Origin: Apium graveolens
Taxonomy: Eukaryota; Streptophyta; Magnoliopsida; Apiales; Apiaceae
Assembly (NCBI RefSeq): GCF_009905375.1
Contig: NC_133650.1
Location: forward strand, 145,460,476 to 145,524,475
DNA: 64,000 bases
Direction of reading: 5' to 3'
Part shown: piece by piece, positions 32,975-44,917 of the stretch
How positions within the stretch are numbered: the first letter of the stretch is position 1
How the letters are laid out: each line of letters starts with the position of its first letter
Position numbers and translations under genes: made by a program
The notes under the pieces: model-generated
Databases searched by the model: none
What the model was told of the DNA's origin: nothing
Seen by the model: only the letters and a program-made list of their open reading frames with translations

Positions 32975-33545
32975 TAAATTGGTTCGATCAGAGATCGACG
33001 CAGAAGAGAGTCCTGATCGATATCTCATTCGAACAGGAGGGAAGAAATTCCCTAAGTTCGATCAGAGTCCTGATCGACACAGAAGAGAGTCCTGATCGAT
33101 ATCTCATTCGAACAGGAGGGAAGAAATCCCCTAAGTTCGATCAGAGTCCTGATCGACGCAAAAAAAGATCCTGATCGATATCTCATTCGAACAGGAGGGA
33201 AGAAATCCCCTAAGATCGATCAGAGTCCTGATCGACACAGAAGAGAGTCCTGATCGATATTCTATTCGATCAGAATAATAGAAAGCCACTTAATTCGATC
33301 AGAATCCTGATCGAAATCGATCAGGAATCCTGGACGATTAAGCCCATGTATCAGTCAACTAGGGTGTCAATTTGAAGGCCAATTCGATCGGAGTCCTGAT
33401 CGAAATCGATCAGGAATCCTGTCGACCAGAATGTAAGTTCCTGAGCTAATTCGATCAGGATCCTGATCAAAATCGGTCAGGAATCCTGATCGATTTTGTA
33501 TACATCCTGATCGATTTTGTATATATCCTGATCGATTTTTTATAC
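32975..33545 (+). repeat. Hairpin-rich tandem array in the E2 3' region
   Basis: Units of about 79 bp, starting near 32981, 33057, 33136 and 33215, hold CGATCAGAGTCCTGATCG, a perfect inverted repeat with a 4-base loop, plus GAGTCCTGATCGATATC. Behind them come shorter units such as ATCGATCAGGAATCCTGATC. The text is unrelated to the E1 array at the same place, but the make-up, tandem stem-loops, is the same. Confidence 0.85.
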
Positions 33546-33559
33546 ATCCTGGTCGATTT

Positions 33560-34160
33560 TAAGGCAGAAAATTAGGGAAAAATCCAGAAATTAAGGATAA
33601 ATCCCAGAAAATTAGGGAAAAACCCAGAAAATTAGGGAAAATCCAGAAATTAAGGATAAATCCCAGAAAATTAGGATAAATCCCAGAAAATAAGGGAAAA
33701 TCCAGAAAATTAGGGACAAATCCCAGAAAATTAGGGAAAATCCAGAAATTAAGGATAAATCCCAGAAAATTAGGATAAATCCCAGAAAATAAGGGAAAAT
33801 CCAAAAAATTAGGGATAAATCCCAGAAAATTAGGGAAAATCCAGAAATTAAGGATAAATCCCAGAAAATTAGGATAAATCCCAGAAAATAAGGGAAAATC
33901 CAGAAAATTAGGGACAAATCCCAGAAAATTAGGGAAAATCCAGAAATTAAGGATAAATCCCAGAAAATTAGGATAAATCCCAGAAAATAAGGGAAAATCC
34001 AGAAAATTAGGGACAAATCCCAGAAAATTAGGGAAAATCCAGAAATTAAGGATAAATCCCAGAAAATTAGGATAAATCCCAGAAAATAAGGGAAAATCCA
34101 GAAAATTAGGGACAAATCCCAGAAAATTAGGGAAAAATCCAGAAATAAAGGAAAAATCTT
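33560..34160 (+). repeat. Minisatellite with a 99 bp higher-order unit, E2
   Basis: Five variants of the 20 bp unit (19 or 20 bp each) make a 99 bp block that recurs at about 33642, 33741, 33841, 33940 and 34039. As 99 is a multiple of three, long open frames appear on the minus strand; they are a by-product of the repeat. Confidence 0.9.
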
Positions 34161-34273
34161 TGTAAATGTGTAGGTCGCTCCACACTTTACACAAAAACGA
34201 AACTCTGTAAGGGAATGAATAGACTTAACTTCTGCGAAACCTAATCAATGTTTCCCAAAAGTTTAGGGGCAAA
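34161..34273 (+). promoter_or_regulatory. Conserved pre-LTR block and polypurine tract of E2
   Basis: Counterpart of 6701-6813. Ends AAAAGTTTAGGGGCAAA directly before the LTR. Confidence 0.75.
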
Positions 34274-34833
34274 TGATAGAGAAAAATAAATTATGATAGT
34301 ATAATTAAATACTGCAAGGTGTGGGCTGCTAGGCCCAGTAAAAAGATATATGATACTCAGACCAGAAAGGTTAAGCCTGATGGACCAGATCAGGCCTGAT
34401 GGAATAAAGAAGGCCCAAAAGCCCTGATTATTAATTAATTTCATAAATAATTAATAAGGGAAAAATCAGCTATTGAGAAGAGTCCCGATAAGGATATAAA
34501 TCCTTATAGATTAGTCTCAAGGCCACCTAAAAGGATAAGGAATCAGTTTCCTACTATCTAGGACTCCAAAGTCCATTCTAATTATGAGACTTGCCCACCA
34601 AGTCTCCTATACCAAGTCCAATTCAAGGACTCCCAACATCTATATAAGGGGTCTCACCCCACAAATCAGAACTACATTTTTTGGCTTGATTCTCTAATTC
34701 ACAGAGATACGTAGGCATCTCGTAAAGGCAGAGTTGAGCTACGAAACACGAGAGCAGCCATTAAAGGCCTTGAGCTCCCGAATCTTAGTAATAAGTACAG
34801 CAAATAATAACCTTAGTTTTTTTATCGATAACA
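34274..34833 (+). repeat. 3' LTR of E2
   Basis: TGATAGAG to GATAACA, 560 bp; TATA box TATATAAG at 34641-34648; followed by the target duplication GGTGT. Confidence 0.95.
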
Positions 34834-35035
34834 GGTGTATTGGCATATAATGGTGGAATAAAATGACTTGTGATTATTTTTGGATATTCATCTCTGAGAC
34901 TATAACTTGTGGTGTGTGTGTTTATTGTGGGGTCACAGTATAGAGTAGTTGATAATTTATTAAGATTGGGTGTTATTAAGGGAAATGGAACTCGTGACAA
35001 CCCGGATCCCCGACCCCGGATTTGCGGGTGTTACA
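34834..35035 (+). repeat. 5' LTR of E3, right part, with E2 target duplication
   Basis: Matches the last 200 bp of the 3' LTR (44716-44917). Ends CGGGTGTTACA. Confidence 0.93.
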
Positions 35036-35039
35036 GAAA

Positions 35040-35053
35040 TGGTATCAGAGCCA
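35040..35053 (+). other. Primer binding site of E3
   Basis: TGGTATCAGAGCCA complements the 3' end of initiator tRNA-Met over 14 bases, four bases behind the LTR. Confidence 0.92.
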
Positions 35054-35222
35054 AGCGTTATAAACCTCAGAGATGATGTGACGTTAAGATAATAAGTTCA
35101 CTAAGATAATAAGAACTCTTGCCAAGTTCATAGTCGGGCTACCTAACGTAGTATTGATAATTAAAACCCTTACGGGAACCCTTATAAATATCGTGATAGT
35201 AACATAGTTCGTTCTCGTATAG

Positions 35223-36071
35223 GGCAGCGGGGCACCGAACCCTGAGGTTCAGGAGCATCAGCATGAGGATGTTTTATTACAAGTTGGAGACCAAATTGTG
35301 AATCCGATGGAGTACCCTAATGAGGGACCGGATGAGATTCATATTGAAAATGTTGCGGTTGAGGATGTTATTCCGGAAAGGATTGTGGCTGAGGAGGATC
35401 TCATGGAGGATCCTGATGAGAATGAAGAGAGGACCGCTGAGGAATTGATGACCGTAGTCAGGGCGACTATCAGAGCAAGAATGGCCGCGAGGGTGGCACT
35501 AGAGGATGAAGAGTTACCAAGGGCACAAAGGTTAATGAGGGCAGAAGGAGTGGGGCCTTCCACGACACCAATTATACCAGTATCAGACCCTCTTCCAGAG
35601 GTTCCTGTAGACATCCATGAGGTTCCACCAATTCCTGTTCCATCCCCGGTACAGAGCCCAACACCTACTGAGGAAATGCCACCTTTATCTCCTGCACCAT
35701 TGTCCCCTGATACCGTGCTTGGTTATCTATTTGGATCTCCTGGGTCTGCGCCACCTGCACCCCATGGACTGCTAGATGCTACCACTCAGGCTTCTCTTAT
35801 CGCTGATTATCAGATGACCCTGGGTGGCCTGTCCGAGGCCCGTAATGTTAGGAGTGATCTGTTGGATCAACTTACTGCACCAAGGATTGAGGGCGGGGTA
35901 CTTCCGGCGGGATTAGCTCATAGCATGGAAAGGATTGAGGCTACCACCCGTGTTACAGCTAGAGGCCATCTTGAGGGTCAAATTGATCCAGCTCTACTTG
36001 CAACTATCCTAGACCTCATCACCGCTTTAATGGAGCAGGTTAGGGATGTCGTGCGTGCCCGTATTTCTTGA
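35223..36071 (+). CDS. Pre-gag acidic, proline-rich ORF of E3
   Basis: Open from a TAG/acceptor-like site at 35220-35227 to TGA at 36069-36071, about 282 codons; the first ATG in frame is at 35307. The first half is acidic (EEDLMEDPDENEERTAEEL). The middle is rich in Pro (VPPIPVPSPVQSPTPTEEMP). The last 90 residues look helical and end LLATILDLITALMEQVRDVV. There is no zinc knuckle or protease motif, so it is not the usual Gag. Shorter ORFs with the same make-up and a like C-terminal helix lie at the same place in E5 (56798-57284) and E6 (48291-48837). It is the only long open frame in E3. Function unknown; the lack of an early ATG suggests an upstream exon. Confidence 0.6.
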   Translation, partial: GSGAPNPEVQEHQHEDVLLQVGDQIVNPMEYPNEGPDEIHIENVAVEDVIPERIVAEEDLMEDPDENEERTAEELMTVVRATIRARMAARVALEDEELPRAQRLMRAEGVGPSTTPIIPVSDPLPEVPVDIHEVPPIPVPSPVQSPTPTEEMPPLSPAPLSPDTVLGYLFGSPGSAPPAPHGLLDATTQASLIADYQMTLGGLSEARNVRSDLLDQLTAPRIEGGVLPAGLAHSMERIEATTRVTARGHLEGQIDPALLATILDLITALMEQVRDVVRARIS

Positions 36072-36482
36072 TCCATAATAGTGTGCAGAGTCTGAACAAT
36101 CTGACAAGAATTTCATGTAGCACCGCTTTTGGAAGGATTAGCCTAAGTTATGAATGATTAGTTTTAATGACTAGATGATTATCTATGGTAGTACTTTTGG
36201 GATAGAAACGATCAGATCAAATGATGTAATTCTCTTTAATATGTTCAGTTGTTGTACCCTCGAACCAATGGTTATGTATATATTCGTTAATTTCAGTTTA
36301 GATCAGTTCGTGGTGATAAGTTCATATTGTCAATTGCACTATTAACACGTAAGAGGGTGCCATGAAGTTTATAGAACTTGAGAATTCATAATTTACAATC
36401 GTGCAAGGACTGAACGAGGGAAAGACTTAAGCAAAATAAGTAAGACAAATATCCAGAGATTCTCAAAATTTTTCCAAGTAAT
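36072..36482 (+). other. Spacer between pre-gag ORF and gag of E3
   Basis: AT-rich, no ORF. E5 has a like spacer of about 540 bp at the same place. It ends at ATGCCCCCACAAGG, which looks like the old Gag start (MPP, as in E6). Confidence 0.6.
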
Positions 36483-37560
36483 ATGCCCCCACAAGGAATA
36501 AGATTAGGGGCAAACCTTGAATGTGATAATCAGGGAGGTCGCAATTAAGATATAAGGAACCCAGAATATAATGAAGTGGAAAATGAAGATTTTAAATTAA
36601 AAAGATGACCCCAATTATGGGGAATAGGGAGAAATATTTAGACTGAGAAAACAGAAGTCGAGCAAGATAGGAAGAACCGGAATGGTACTCCTATTGGGCA
36701 ATCCATTGACCTGCCTAAAACAAAACTTATACTTTTACCCCTAACCACCACCTTGAGGAAACAATGTGGTATGAAATTCTTTCAGGACCTTTAAGTCGCT
36801 AAGCTCTCAGAGTTCCAAGGAACAAGCTGACCCAGTCGAGGCAAGAGCCTGGCTAAAAAAAATATAGGAATCATTTGAGATTCTAAATGATTGACGAATG
36901 ACAAAAGACTATTTTTGTCACTTACCCTCCTAAGAGGGAGGCCACCCGCTGGTGAAAGGCCAAGGAAGGCACGGAGCAAGAGATTATAATAAACTGATTT
37001 AAGTGCAGTCAATTGTTTTCAGGAATGTACTTCCCAAGGTTATGGAGATAGTGTAAAAGCTTTAGAGCCAGAACAAAGGCAGACGAGTATGATGAATTAT
37101 GAATCTAAGTTGTAAAAGTTATCAAGATTCGTTCTGAGGACACGAATCCAGAATGACGGGATGTTTGAAATCAATGCTTATGTTGTGTTGGTTCATTAAA
37201 TAATGACAAGAGAAAGGAAAATAAAAAGAAACTGAAGTGGAAAGGAATATAAAGGCAATAGAGTTTGAGGTATGATAAGGGAGTTGGGTATGAGGAAACC
37301 CTAAAGACTCGTAGCAATAGAAATAGAAAAGTATGCATTCGTCAGGATGAGGGTGATTCACCATGAGTTAAAATTGATGGTTGAAGGCATAAGAGATACA
37401 TATATTTTGTCCCCTGTAAGTTAGGAGGATTCGAGGAAACCTTGAGATAGTTTGAAGGATAAATAATGAGACGCGGATAGGCTGAGGAGACAAGGAAGTA
37501 AGAAAATTAGGAGAATTGGAGGAAGGAAGTGACCTTCAAGAATGTGAAGTGTAAGACCGG
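36483..37560 (+). pseudogene. gag: E3 gag, heavily decayed
   Basis: Across several frames a chromovirus-type Gag can be followed: KLSEFQG near 36800, NDKRLFLSLTLLRG near 36895, then KALEPEQRQTSMMNYESKL and KLSRFV at about 37055-37130. The last stretch contains TAA where CAA or GAA is likely. Near 37545 KCKTGG may be what is left of the first zinc knuckle. Stops and shifts occur every 20-60 codons; no product is possible. Confidence 0.75.
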
Positions 37561-40500
37561 TGGCTTGATACCCAGAAAGGGAGACGCCAGGTATGAAAGA
37601 TATCCCAACATTGAGATGACTGTTGAGATAAACAACAAAAGTAAATAAGGAATTATTAAGAAGAAGTTCACGTTGAACACGACCAATATCTTCCAGAACA
37701 TCCTTGTTATCGTTACCAGATTAGGCAAGAAAAGCGGATAACCGTTGATTCTTTTGGAAGCCATTTTGATTAACCTCATTTTGTATACAAATGTTATTGT
37801 GAAATTAGGCATATACTATCGAGGTGGGAATGATTGAATAAGACACCCTTATCAGGGATATATGACTTGATTTATCCATGGAAGGATGCAGGTACCTTTT
37901 TAAAGTGGAATTACGGATAGAACATCGGTAACTTAAAATGAATCCTAGGGGAATGCATAAAGGTTGGCATTTCGCCCTTAATAGGGACAGTATGAGTTTT
38001 GACAGTATGATTTGGAAAGGGTTAAGGTAACAACAACCTTTAAGAATCAGTGGAGAAATTTTTCAGAAGTATATAGACAATGGTTTTAGTATTAGTAAAT
38101 GGTATTTTGATATGCCCTGTATCTAGGGAATACAGGAGGAACGATTCAAGGATAACCTTAGAGGTTTTACAAGGAGAAAGGTAAAATTCAAAATTTTCAA
38201 GAATAGAAATGTTGATAAAGGAAATATGACATAATTATATTGATGCCAAGTGAGGCACGTGTTAAACCACGAGAAGGTATGGATCGAACCAGTAATGGTC
38301 AAAATTTTTCAGGGCAATTAGGACTTAAGATAAAAGATGTTCTAATTATGATTGAGAGTCAGTCATGACAGTGATTAACCTCTAAAGACTGAGGGGATAA
38401 CTTATGGAAAAATGGTAATTTTTTTTTACTCATCAGATTTTAAGGAAAACATCTTCACATAAGCTGTGATTGAAATAAGGTAGAAAATTTATTTGGAGGT
38501 GGTTAAAATGACATTGACTGTAAGGAAATTTTAATATCAGGAAAGGCCAAAGAGGTGGCTGACACTTTAAAGGTAAGAGGATAATTATAGGCGCTTGTAC
38601 CAAAGGAATACAGTGATGATGGTTAAAGCTATGCAGGTTGTATTATGGTTTGGAAGGTTGACATTCCTTCTGATGACTGTGCAATACCCAACCGTAATAG
38701 TGGTTGGTAAAGGTTTAATTCATGTAATCACCATGAGCGGGCTATCTATCTCAGAAGGTACTATCTTGAGAATAATCCAGGACCATATTTCAAAAAAAAG
38801 GACTAAACGAACCTTTGAGTTAAGTCTTCTATCGAAGGCATATGATTAAGAATGGTATTAACCTGCTATCGTTGCTTTGACTGAAACTCTTCTGCAATTT
38901 TATCTGCTTCATGTCATGTATGTATGTCAGGATCAGGAGTGTTCTTCATGAATCATAAATGGTGATTATGTTACCTCCTTAGAAGGATTTTATACGACAT
39001 ATATGGACTCCGTATGGTTAGATATTAAGATTTCATGGAAAATGAATGACGACAGTAAGTCAGTGGTGGACCATAGTAGTGCAGCAATGATTCTGTGAGT
39101 AATGAGTCGATTACAACCATGAGAGTTGTATTGGAATGGATGTTGAGATTAAGTACCACTAATTGGGTCGTGGTGGCATATAAGTTATCATTGATAGACT
39201 AATTAAGTAGAGTATCTACCTATTGAATATTTATTCCCTCTTATGAAAAGAGAGTTGTATTACTATATGAGGAAGGTTGCAGTGCAAGCATAGGATTCTA
39301 GTAACGATGATGTCTAGAATGAGATCCCAGATTCGATTTTCGATATCGAGAGAGTTTCAAAGGTGATTGTGTATAAGCTCGAGGAAGAGCATGGGTCCCT
39401 AGAATGATGGACGGATATTTAAGCATGCAAAATGCGATGCGATATAAATACATATATGTTTTGTTCTACTATGACAAACCTCTATAGTTCAGAGGTAGGT
39501 TCCAAGCCAGATATTTTGTGGCAGTATATTTTTTTCATATATACAATTCTCTTCACTTCGTTCTTTTCTCTTCTTTTCATTTCATATAAACTGAGAAGAA
39601 CAACCCTTCCAGAAGGGGAGGTATTGCCGAATGACTATCTATCTGTGTGATAGAAGCCTAGTAGGATACCACATGTTGTTTAATTGCTTGTCAAGTACTA
39701 AAGGCTGGCCACCTTCTGTACTAACTATGTAATGTAACAAGTGTTCATGATCATAGTGATCTCTCAATAAATTCTTTTACTTCTATACGATGGATCAAGC
39801 TTCCAAAGATAGAAGCAGCTGAAAAAGGAGTAGTAAAGTTGTGGTAGTATTCGGAATGGAAACACATTCGTGATACTAAGGGTGACGTGGTTATTAAAAG
39901 GTTATAGAACGCTAACGAGTAGAAGTATAACCGGTATAATATTAGGAACGGAAGGTAGTAGCGATTACGAACTGGAAAAGAATGGGTATTGAGAAGTAAA
40001 AGCTCTAATGCTAAAAGTTATAATGAGAGTCTGTGCAATAGATTTGAAAGAAATTGGAATGATCACTTAGCACGAATTGAGTTTTCTTATGACGATGGAT
40101 GATATGGCAGTGTTGGAATGTCGCCTTACGAGGCCCTATACAGAAAGAGATGCCGATCTCCCTTGTATCAGAATGAAGTTGCAGAGTGCTAGATGTTCGG
40201 ACCAGCAGTGGTCCAAGGGACCAAGGATATAATAGATCTAATCAGAGGACGGCTGGTAGTAGCCCAAGATGGACATAAAAAGTATGTTGAATTGACAACG
40301 AAAGGATAAGGAGTATGAAGTAGGGGACCTAGTATTGTGAAAGGTATCCCCTTGGAAAGCCTTGGAAAGGATTGATGAGGTTCGGAAAGAAAGCAAAGCT
40401 AAGCCCACGAATTGTTGGACCCTTGGATATATTAAGACGTATTGGGAAGATAGCATATGAGCTAGCCCTAACCCCGAACATGTAGCAGGTCATAACGTGT

Positions 40501-40780
40501 TTCACGTATCAATATTAAGGAAGTGTAATTCAGATGCCAGATAAATAGGGGCATATGAGCGCATAGACATGCAACCCGGCGTAACCTATATGGAGCAACC
40601 AGGAAGGGTTATAGAGTGAAAAGGAACAAGTGCTTAGGAGAAGGATTATCAAACTAGGCAGAGTTTGGTGGTGGGACCACAATGTGGGAAAATTTACTCG
40701 AGAGTTAGAAAGTGCAATGCTAAGAGAGTATCCCTATTCATTTTCTATCTGATTCCGGGACGGAATCCTTTTAAGGAGGG
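37561..40780 (+). pseudogene. pol: E3 pol, heavily decayed
   Basis: Landmarks by comparison with E5: the RT stretch before and after the FIDD motif near 38055-38120 and FKIFKN near 38180; RNase H near 38430-38580, ending DCKEILISGKAKEVADTL; integrase C-terminal part near 40060-40330 (GMSPYEALYRKRCRSPLYQN, VSPWKALER); then NVFHVSILRKCN and YMEQPGRVIE, the linker before the chromodomain, near 40490-40620. RT and RNase H marks are about 250 bp closer than in E5, so there are deletions. I could not place 37600-38000 or 38600-40050. The end TTTTAAGGAGGGGAGAC (40769-40785) is the polypurine tract. Confidence 0.72.
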
Positions 40781-40785
40781 GAGAC

Positions 40786-43700
40786 TGTAATAACCCCAAT
40801 TTTGGGAAATTTTTGAAACCCTTATGAATAGTGTTTTTGCTCAATGGGAAAACTTTTCATGCCACACTATATAGGGGTTCTGGTATGGATATTTTGAGAT
40901 TTTATTAGTACTTTATATGGGATATAAGTGTATGTAAAGATCGTCAGAATCCAAATTCTGAACACTTTGATTTTCCCGGAAATCCACTAGATACGGAAAG
41001 AATTGAGTATAGGGTAACAGGATAAAAAGGATTTAAATTAAAGGATTATAAGAGAGGATCATAAAAGGAATATGATATATTGAGAAAGGTTAAGGGAACC
41101 TAAGTAATAAGATCCCGGGTATGATCCCTCAAACGATAAACGAAAATGAAAGTTAAGCGAACCGTATAACAGATCAGCGGTCATTAGGCAAACAATTAGG
41201 AAGTTAATCAAAGAGATTAGTGGGGATGATGTCACCCAACCAATGAGAAGAGGACAAGGAGGGAAAGATGACATCATAGCATGACACAAGCATGACATGG
41301 GAAGGAAGGAGGTGGGTTGAATGAGAACCACACAAAGTCCAAGGTTAAATAGGTAATTAACTAAAAAAAACAAAACCAACCAACCAAGCCTAATAATTCA
41401 TTCTTCATCAAAACAAAAAGGAACCAAGGCATTATTTCTTCATTTGCTCTCGGCTTTTTCACTTTTTAAAGGCAAGAATTTTCAAAATCCAAGATCCAAG
41501 CTTCCTAAATTGGTGAGTTAATTCCCTAATCATCCTTATGCATAGTTATGGCTATATCATGAGTTTAAGCCTTCAATTCTTTCTCAATCTTCTTCAATAA
41601 ATCACTGAAGAAGACAATGAATAGTGTTTTCAAGGTTTTAACTTGAATTTTTTCTTGTTTTCCTTTAAGATCCAAGCATCCATAAGACTTCTCAAAGCTT
41701 CTTAAGGCTTCCTAGCTACTCCCACCACTTCAAGGAAGGTATATCATCTCCAAACCCTAGATTCCTATGTATAATAAGATGATTTTGATTATTATGGTGA
41801 TATAGTAGCTTAATGCTTGTGGTTTAGAGTGTGGGTTGGAGTGGTAGTGAAATGGAATGGTGAATCTTGTTGTTTTGGTTAAAAGAACTTAAGTATAGTT
41901 AAATTCAAGCTTAGGCATAAGTATAAATGTTAATATTGAATTGATTGGGGCTGTTATGATGTGATAAGGATGGACTTTGGTTGTATGAATGGGTTGAGGT
42001 TGAATTGTGATGGTTTTTGAATGGTTTAAATTTGGGAAATCGCGTAAACATAGTCGTCGTAATGTCCGATTTACTTTAGACTGCTTTTGTTCATAACATT
42101 AGGACCCGAGAACCCCCTGCTAGATTTTGACCATTGCCATGTTTAGATAGCTCATGTTACGAGCTTCATTTTGATATGTAGTTCGTTCGATTCCGATGCA
42201 CGGTTTAGGAGAAACGACCGTTTCAAGTAACGGCGTTTCGCGAACGAAACTTTTCCCCTTGCCTTACTTTGAAACATAGGTTAAAGACCAAAAAGGGTTA
42301 ATTAATGTATGAAACAATTATGGTAAGTGTGTTAGGCAGTTGGTAAGCCACTCGCGAAAGAATCGCCTTAAAACTCGTAATGGTTAATTTATTAAAAATG
42401 GTGGAGCCGAGGGTACTCGAGTGACTTAAGAGAACCAGTAAGCGCAAAGCAAGCGTTAGAGTCTAATTTGGTTAGAGTATAGAATTACAAGTGACTTTGG
42501 TTTAATTCCAACTTACTTGTTGTTTATAGGTTACCAGACTCGTCCCGAGCCTTTTATCACCCCCAGTCGCTCAGGCAAGTTTTCTACCCGTTATACTGTT
42601 GTTGTGATGTATATTTGTATATGCATTATCTTGCGATAGATGCATGTTGGTTAATTAGCAAATGTTTCGATATATTGAAGCATGCTGATATGGTATATAT
42701 ATGCATGCCTGTTTCGTATTCTTGCCATATATATCTGTTGGTTCAGTTGATAATACCTATGCTAGAGGATAGCCGTAATTTGCATATACCCTTAGTATAG
42801 GGACCCAAAGGTGAAAACATTTTCTAAAACCGGGAGTCGAGGAACCCGAGTAGATTTTATATATATATATATATATGGTTATAGTTTTCCAAACTATTAA
42901 TTGAATAAGGTTTATTCAATTACTCTATTTTATTTAATGAATATTATTTGAATATTCATCCGAGGACTTTGACTCCTTTATTTTATTATTGAATATTATT
43001 TCGAATATTCATTCGAGGGCTTATGACTCAGTTTATATTATTTAATGATTGTTAATTGGATAGTCATTTGAGGATGTATTGACTCCTTTATTTTATTTAA
43101 TGAATATTATTTATAATATTCATTCGAGGTATTATGACACCGCTTATTATTTAATAATATTCTTTATTTTATTAAAGAATAATGTTTCGATAATCAAACT
43201 TATTTTCAATTATTCAAATAAAGATAGTACTTTCATATAAGTATATCTTTGGTTATTTAATATCCATTTCAAGTATAAGTTTTAAAACTTCTACTTCGAT
43301 TATTTTTATAAGATTATTCTCTATGGGAATATTATTTAAATAATAATATTCAGATATTTTCTAAAAATATTGGGACTGATTTACTTCATTAAATCAGCAT
43401 TACTCCAAACACTCTTTAAAGTGTTTTCGAGTCTTCAAAATGATTTTTAAAAGTTAGAGCGGATCCCAAAACTCATTTTTATATTTAAGATCTTCCTTTC
43501 AAAGGGGATTTAAATACTCGCTCAAAACCTGGGGGATCCAGCTCTGTGGTGCATTTTACATTCGCAACGTGGTTGCTGTTTTGAGAAAATAAATGAATTG
43601 ATTACTTACCCAACGTTCGGGAAGTAAGCCCATCTAATTGAGTCGGCATAAGCGACAGGCCGGGGTACGGTCTATGAAAGTGTAAGTGGATGGGTGGCAG

Positions 43701-44917
43701 TCCATCAACGCGTAAGAGGCCGGGTGGCGGTCCAGCACAAGGTCCTTATGTGGCCAGGGTGATGACCGGTGGGGGATTCATCCATCTACTAGTAGAAAAG
43801 GTTACTTATTGGTATCTTTGCCTGATCAGCAAGATATCAGGTTTATGCCAAAATTTCTTTTCTTTCCAAATTCATTGGATATTACAACTCTGTTCATACT
43901 TTACATGACAGAGGTTTTCAGGAAATGTATGAGAGATATATATAGGTGTATATATATACCGGGACTTAATGAAGTATCTCGTAACTTCATTTCATTCAAT
44001 AATATTTCAAAGATTGAATCTATTCAAGTATTATCTTGTAGTTTCATCTACGTGATGAACTTTTGAAACTAATTATAACTTGAACGGTGGTAGTTCAAGT
44101 AGTATTTGGAAAAGATATAAGTATATTGGAGTATCTTGTAACTTCATCTTTTAAACTTATATCTAGTAAATGATTATCTTATGCATGTCAAAGATTTTCA
44201 GAAAAACGTTGAGACAAGGTTAGATATATGAAATCACCTTGCAACGATATTTTTATACAGTTATACACTGGAACTCTGTGTGTATTATGCATGGAAGAGG
44301 ACTTCCAATATTTTGAAAAGTATATATGTATATATATATATACTGAATATTTTGCGACTTCATCGCATTAAGATATCAACTTGGTTTATTTCTTCTTAAC
44401 CAAGACTTTCTTGAGTACTATGAGAATGCTCATATATTGTAAATTATTATACATATTATTTCGGTGGGCTTGTTACTCACCCTTGCTTTCTTTTTTCATC
44501 ACAAAACATCAGATAGATAAGATGAACAGGACCAAGCTCCCAATTCGCAAGCGGATAGGAAACGTTCCGCAGCTTTCGGGAAGCGTTGAGGCCGCTGTAG
44601 CTGAGGTAGAAATAACCAATAGGCTAGGCTTTCAACTTTTGATGTACCAGATTATGTATATTTATGAATTGTAATAATGGCAAAGAAATGTAAATTTATT
44701 CAGAAACCTTTTTAAGGTGTATTGGCATATAATGGTGGAATAAAACGACTTGTGATTATTTTTGGATATTCATCTCTGAGACTATAACTTGTGGTGTGTG
44801 TGTTTATTGTGGGGTCACAGTACAGAGTAGTTGATAATTTATTAAGATTGGGTGTTATTAAGGGAAATGGAACTCGTGACAACCCGGATCCACGACCCCG
44901 GATTTGGGGGTGTTACA
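40786..44917 (+). repeat. 3' LTR of E3
   Basis: 4,132 bp, TGTAATAACC to GTGTTACA, followed by TTTGT. It shows the LTR without the E2 insertion. The GTAAGAGGC cluster is at 43645-43760, the acceptor-like ACATCAG at 44512. Minus-strand frames of about 100 codons at 41059-41379 recur in the other LTR but differ by a frame change there. Confidence 0.94.
44522..44674 (+). CDS. LTR-borne small basic ORF of E3 (3' copy), 50 aa
   Basis: Same as 23932-24084 with two residue changes (Met-3 to Arg, Ile-22 to Val). It starts MNRTKLPIRKRIGNVPQL. Confidence 0.35.
   Translation: MNRTKLPIRKRIGNVPQLSGSVEAAVAEVEITNRLGFQLLMYQIMYIYEL

Larger units (their letters stand above)
24131..34833 (+). mobile_element. 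E2: complete Tat-type Ty3/Gypsy element, coding region broken
   Basis: Length 10,703 bp with LTRs of 559 and 560 bp. GGTGT at 24126-24130 and 34834-34838 is the target duplication; joining the flanks restores the text found unbroken at 44711-44735 in the other LTR of E3. Order: LTR, primer site, gag-protease-pol in one frame of about 1,907 codons with five stops and no indel, convergent antisense gene, hairpin array, minisatellite, polypurine tract, LTR. LTRs differ by about 2-3% by eye. Confidence 0.96.
20185..44917 (+). mobile_element. E3: chromovirus-like Ty3/Gypsy element with about 4.1 kb LTRs, holding E2
   Basis: LTRs start TGTAATAACC and end GTGTTACA. TTTGT at 20180-20184 and 44918-44922 is the target duplication, and joining the flanks gives back the E4 LTR text as seen at 9170-9190. 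The 5' LTR is split by E2. The internal part, 35036-40785, keeps the order pre-gag ORF, gag, RT, RNase H, integrase and a chromodomain-like end, but gag and pol are wrecked. Sampled parts of the two LTRs differ by only 1-2.5%. This pairs a recent insertion with an old coding ruin, as expected for a copy moved in trans. Confidence 0.92.

Noticed and set aside
32975..33545. Regularly spaced repeats as a CRISPR-like array
   Set aside because: Units adjoin or vary in length, there are no unique spacers, and the setting is a plant retrotransposon.
33559..34194. Minus-strand frames of 167-211 codons full of Phe, Pro and Leu
   Set aside because: They run through the 99 bp minisatellite; because the unit is a multiple of three, any stop-free frame stays open. 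No gene signal.
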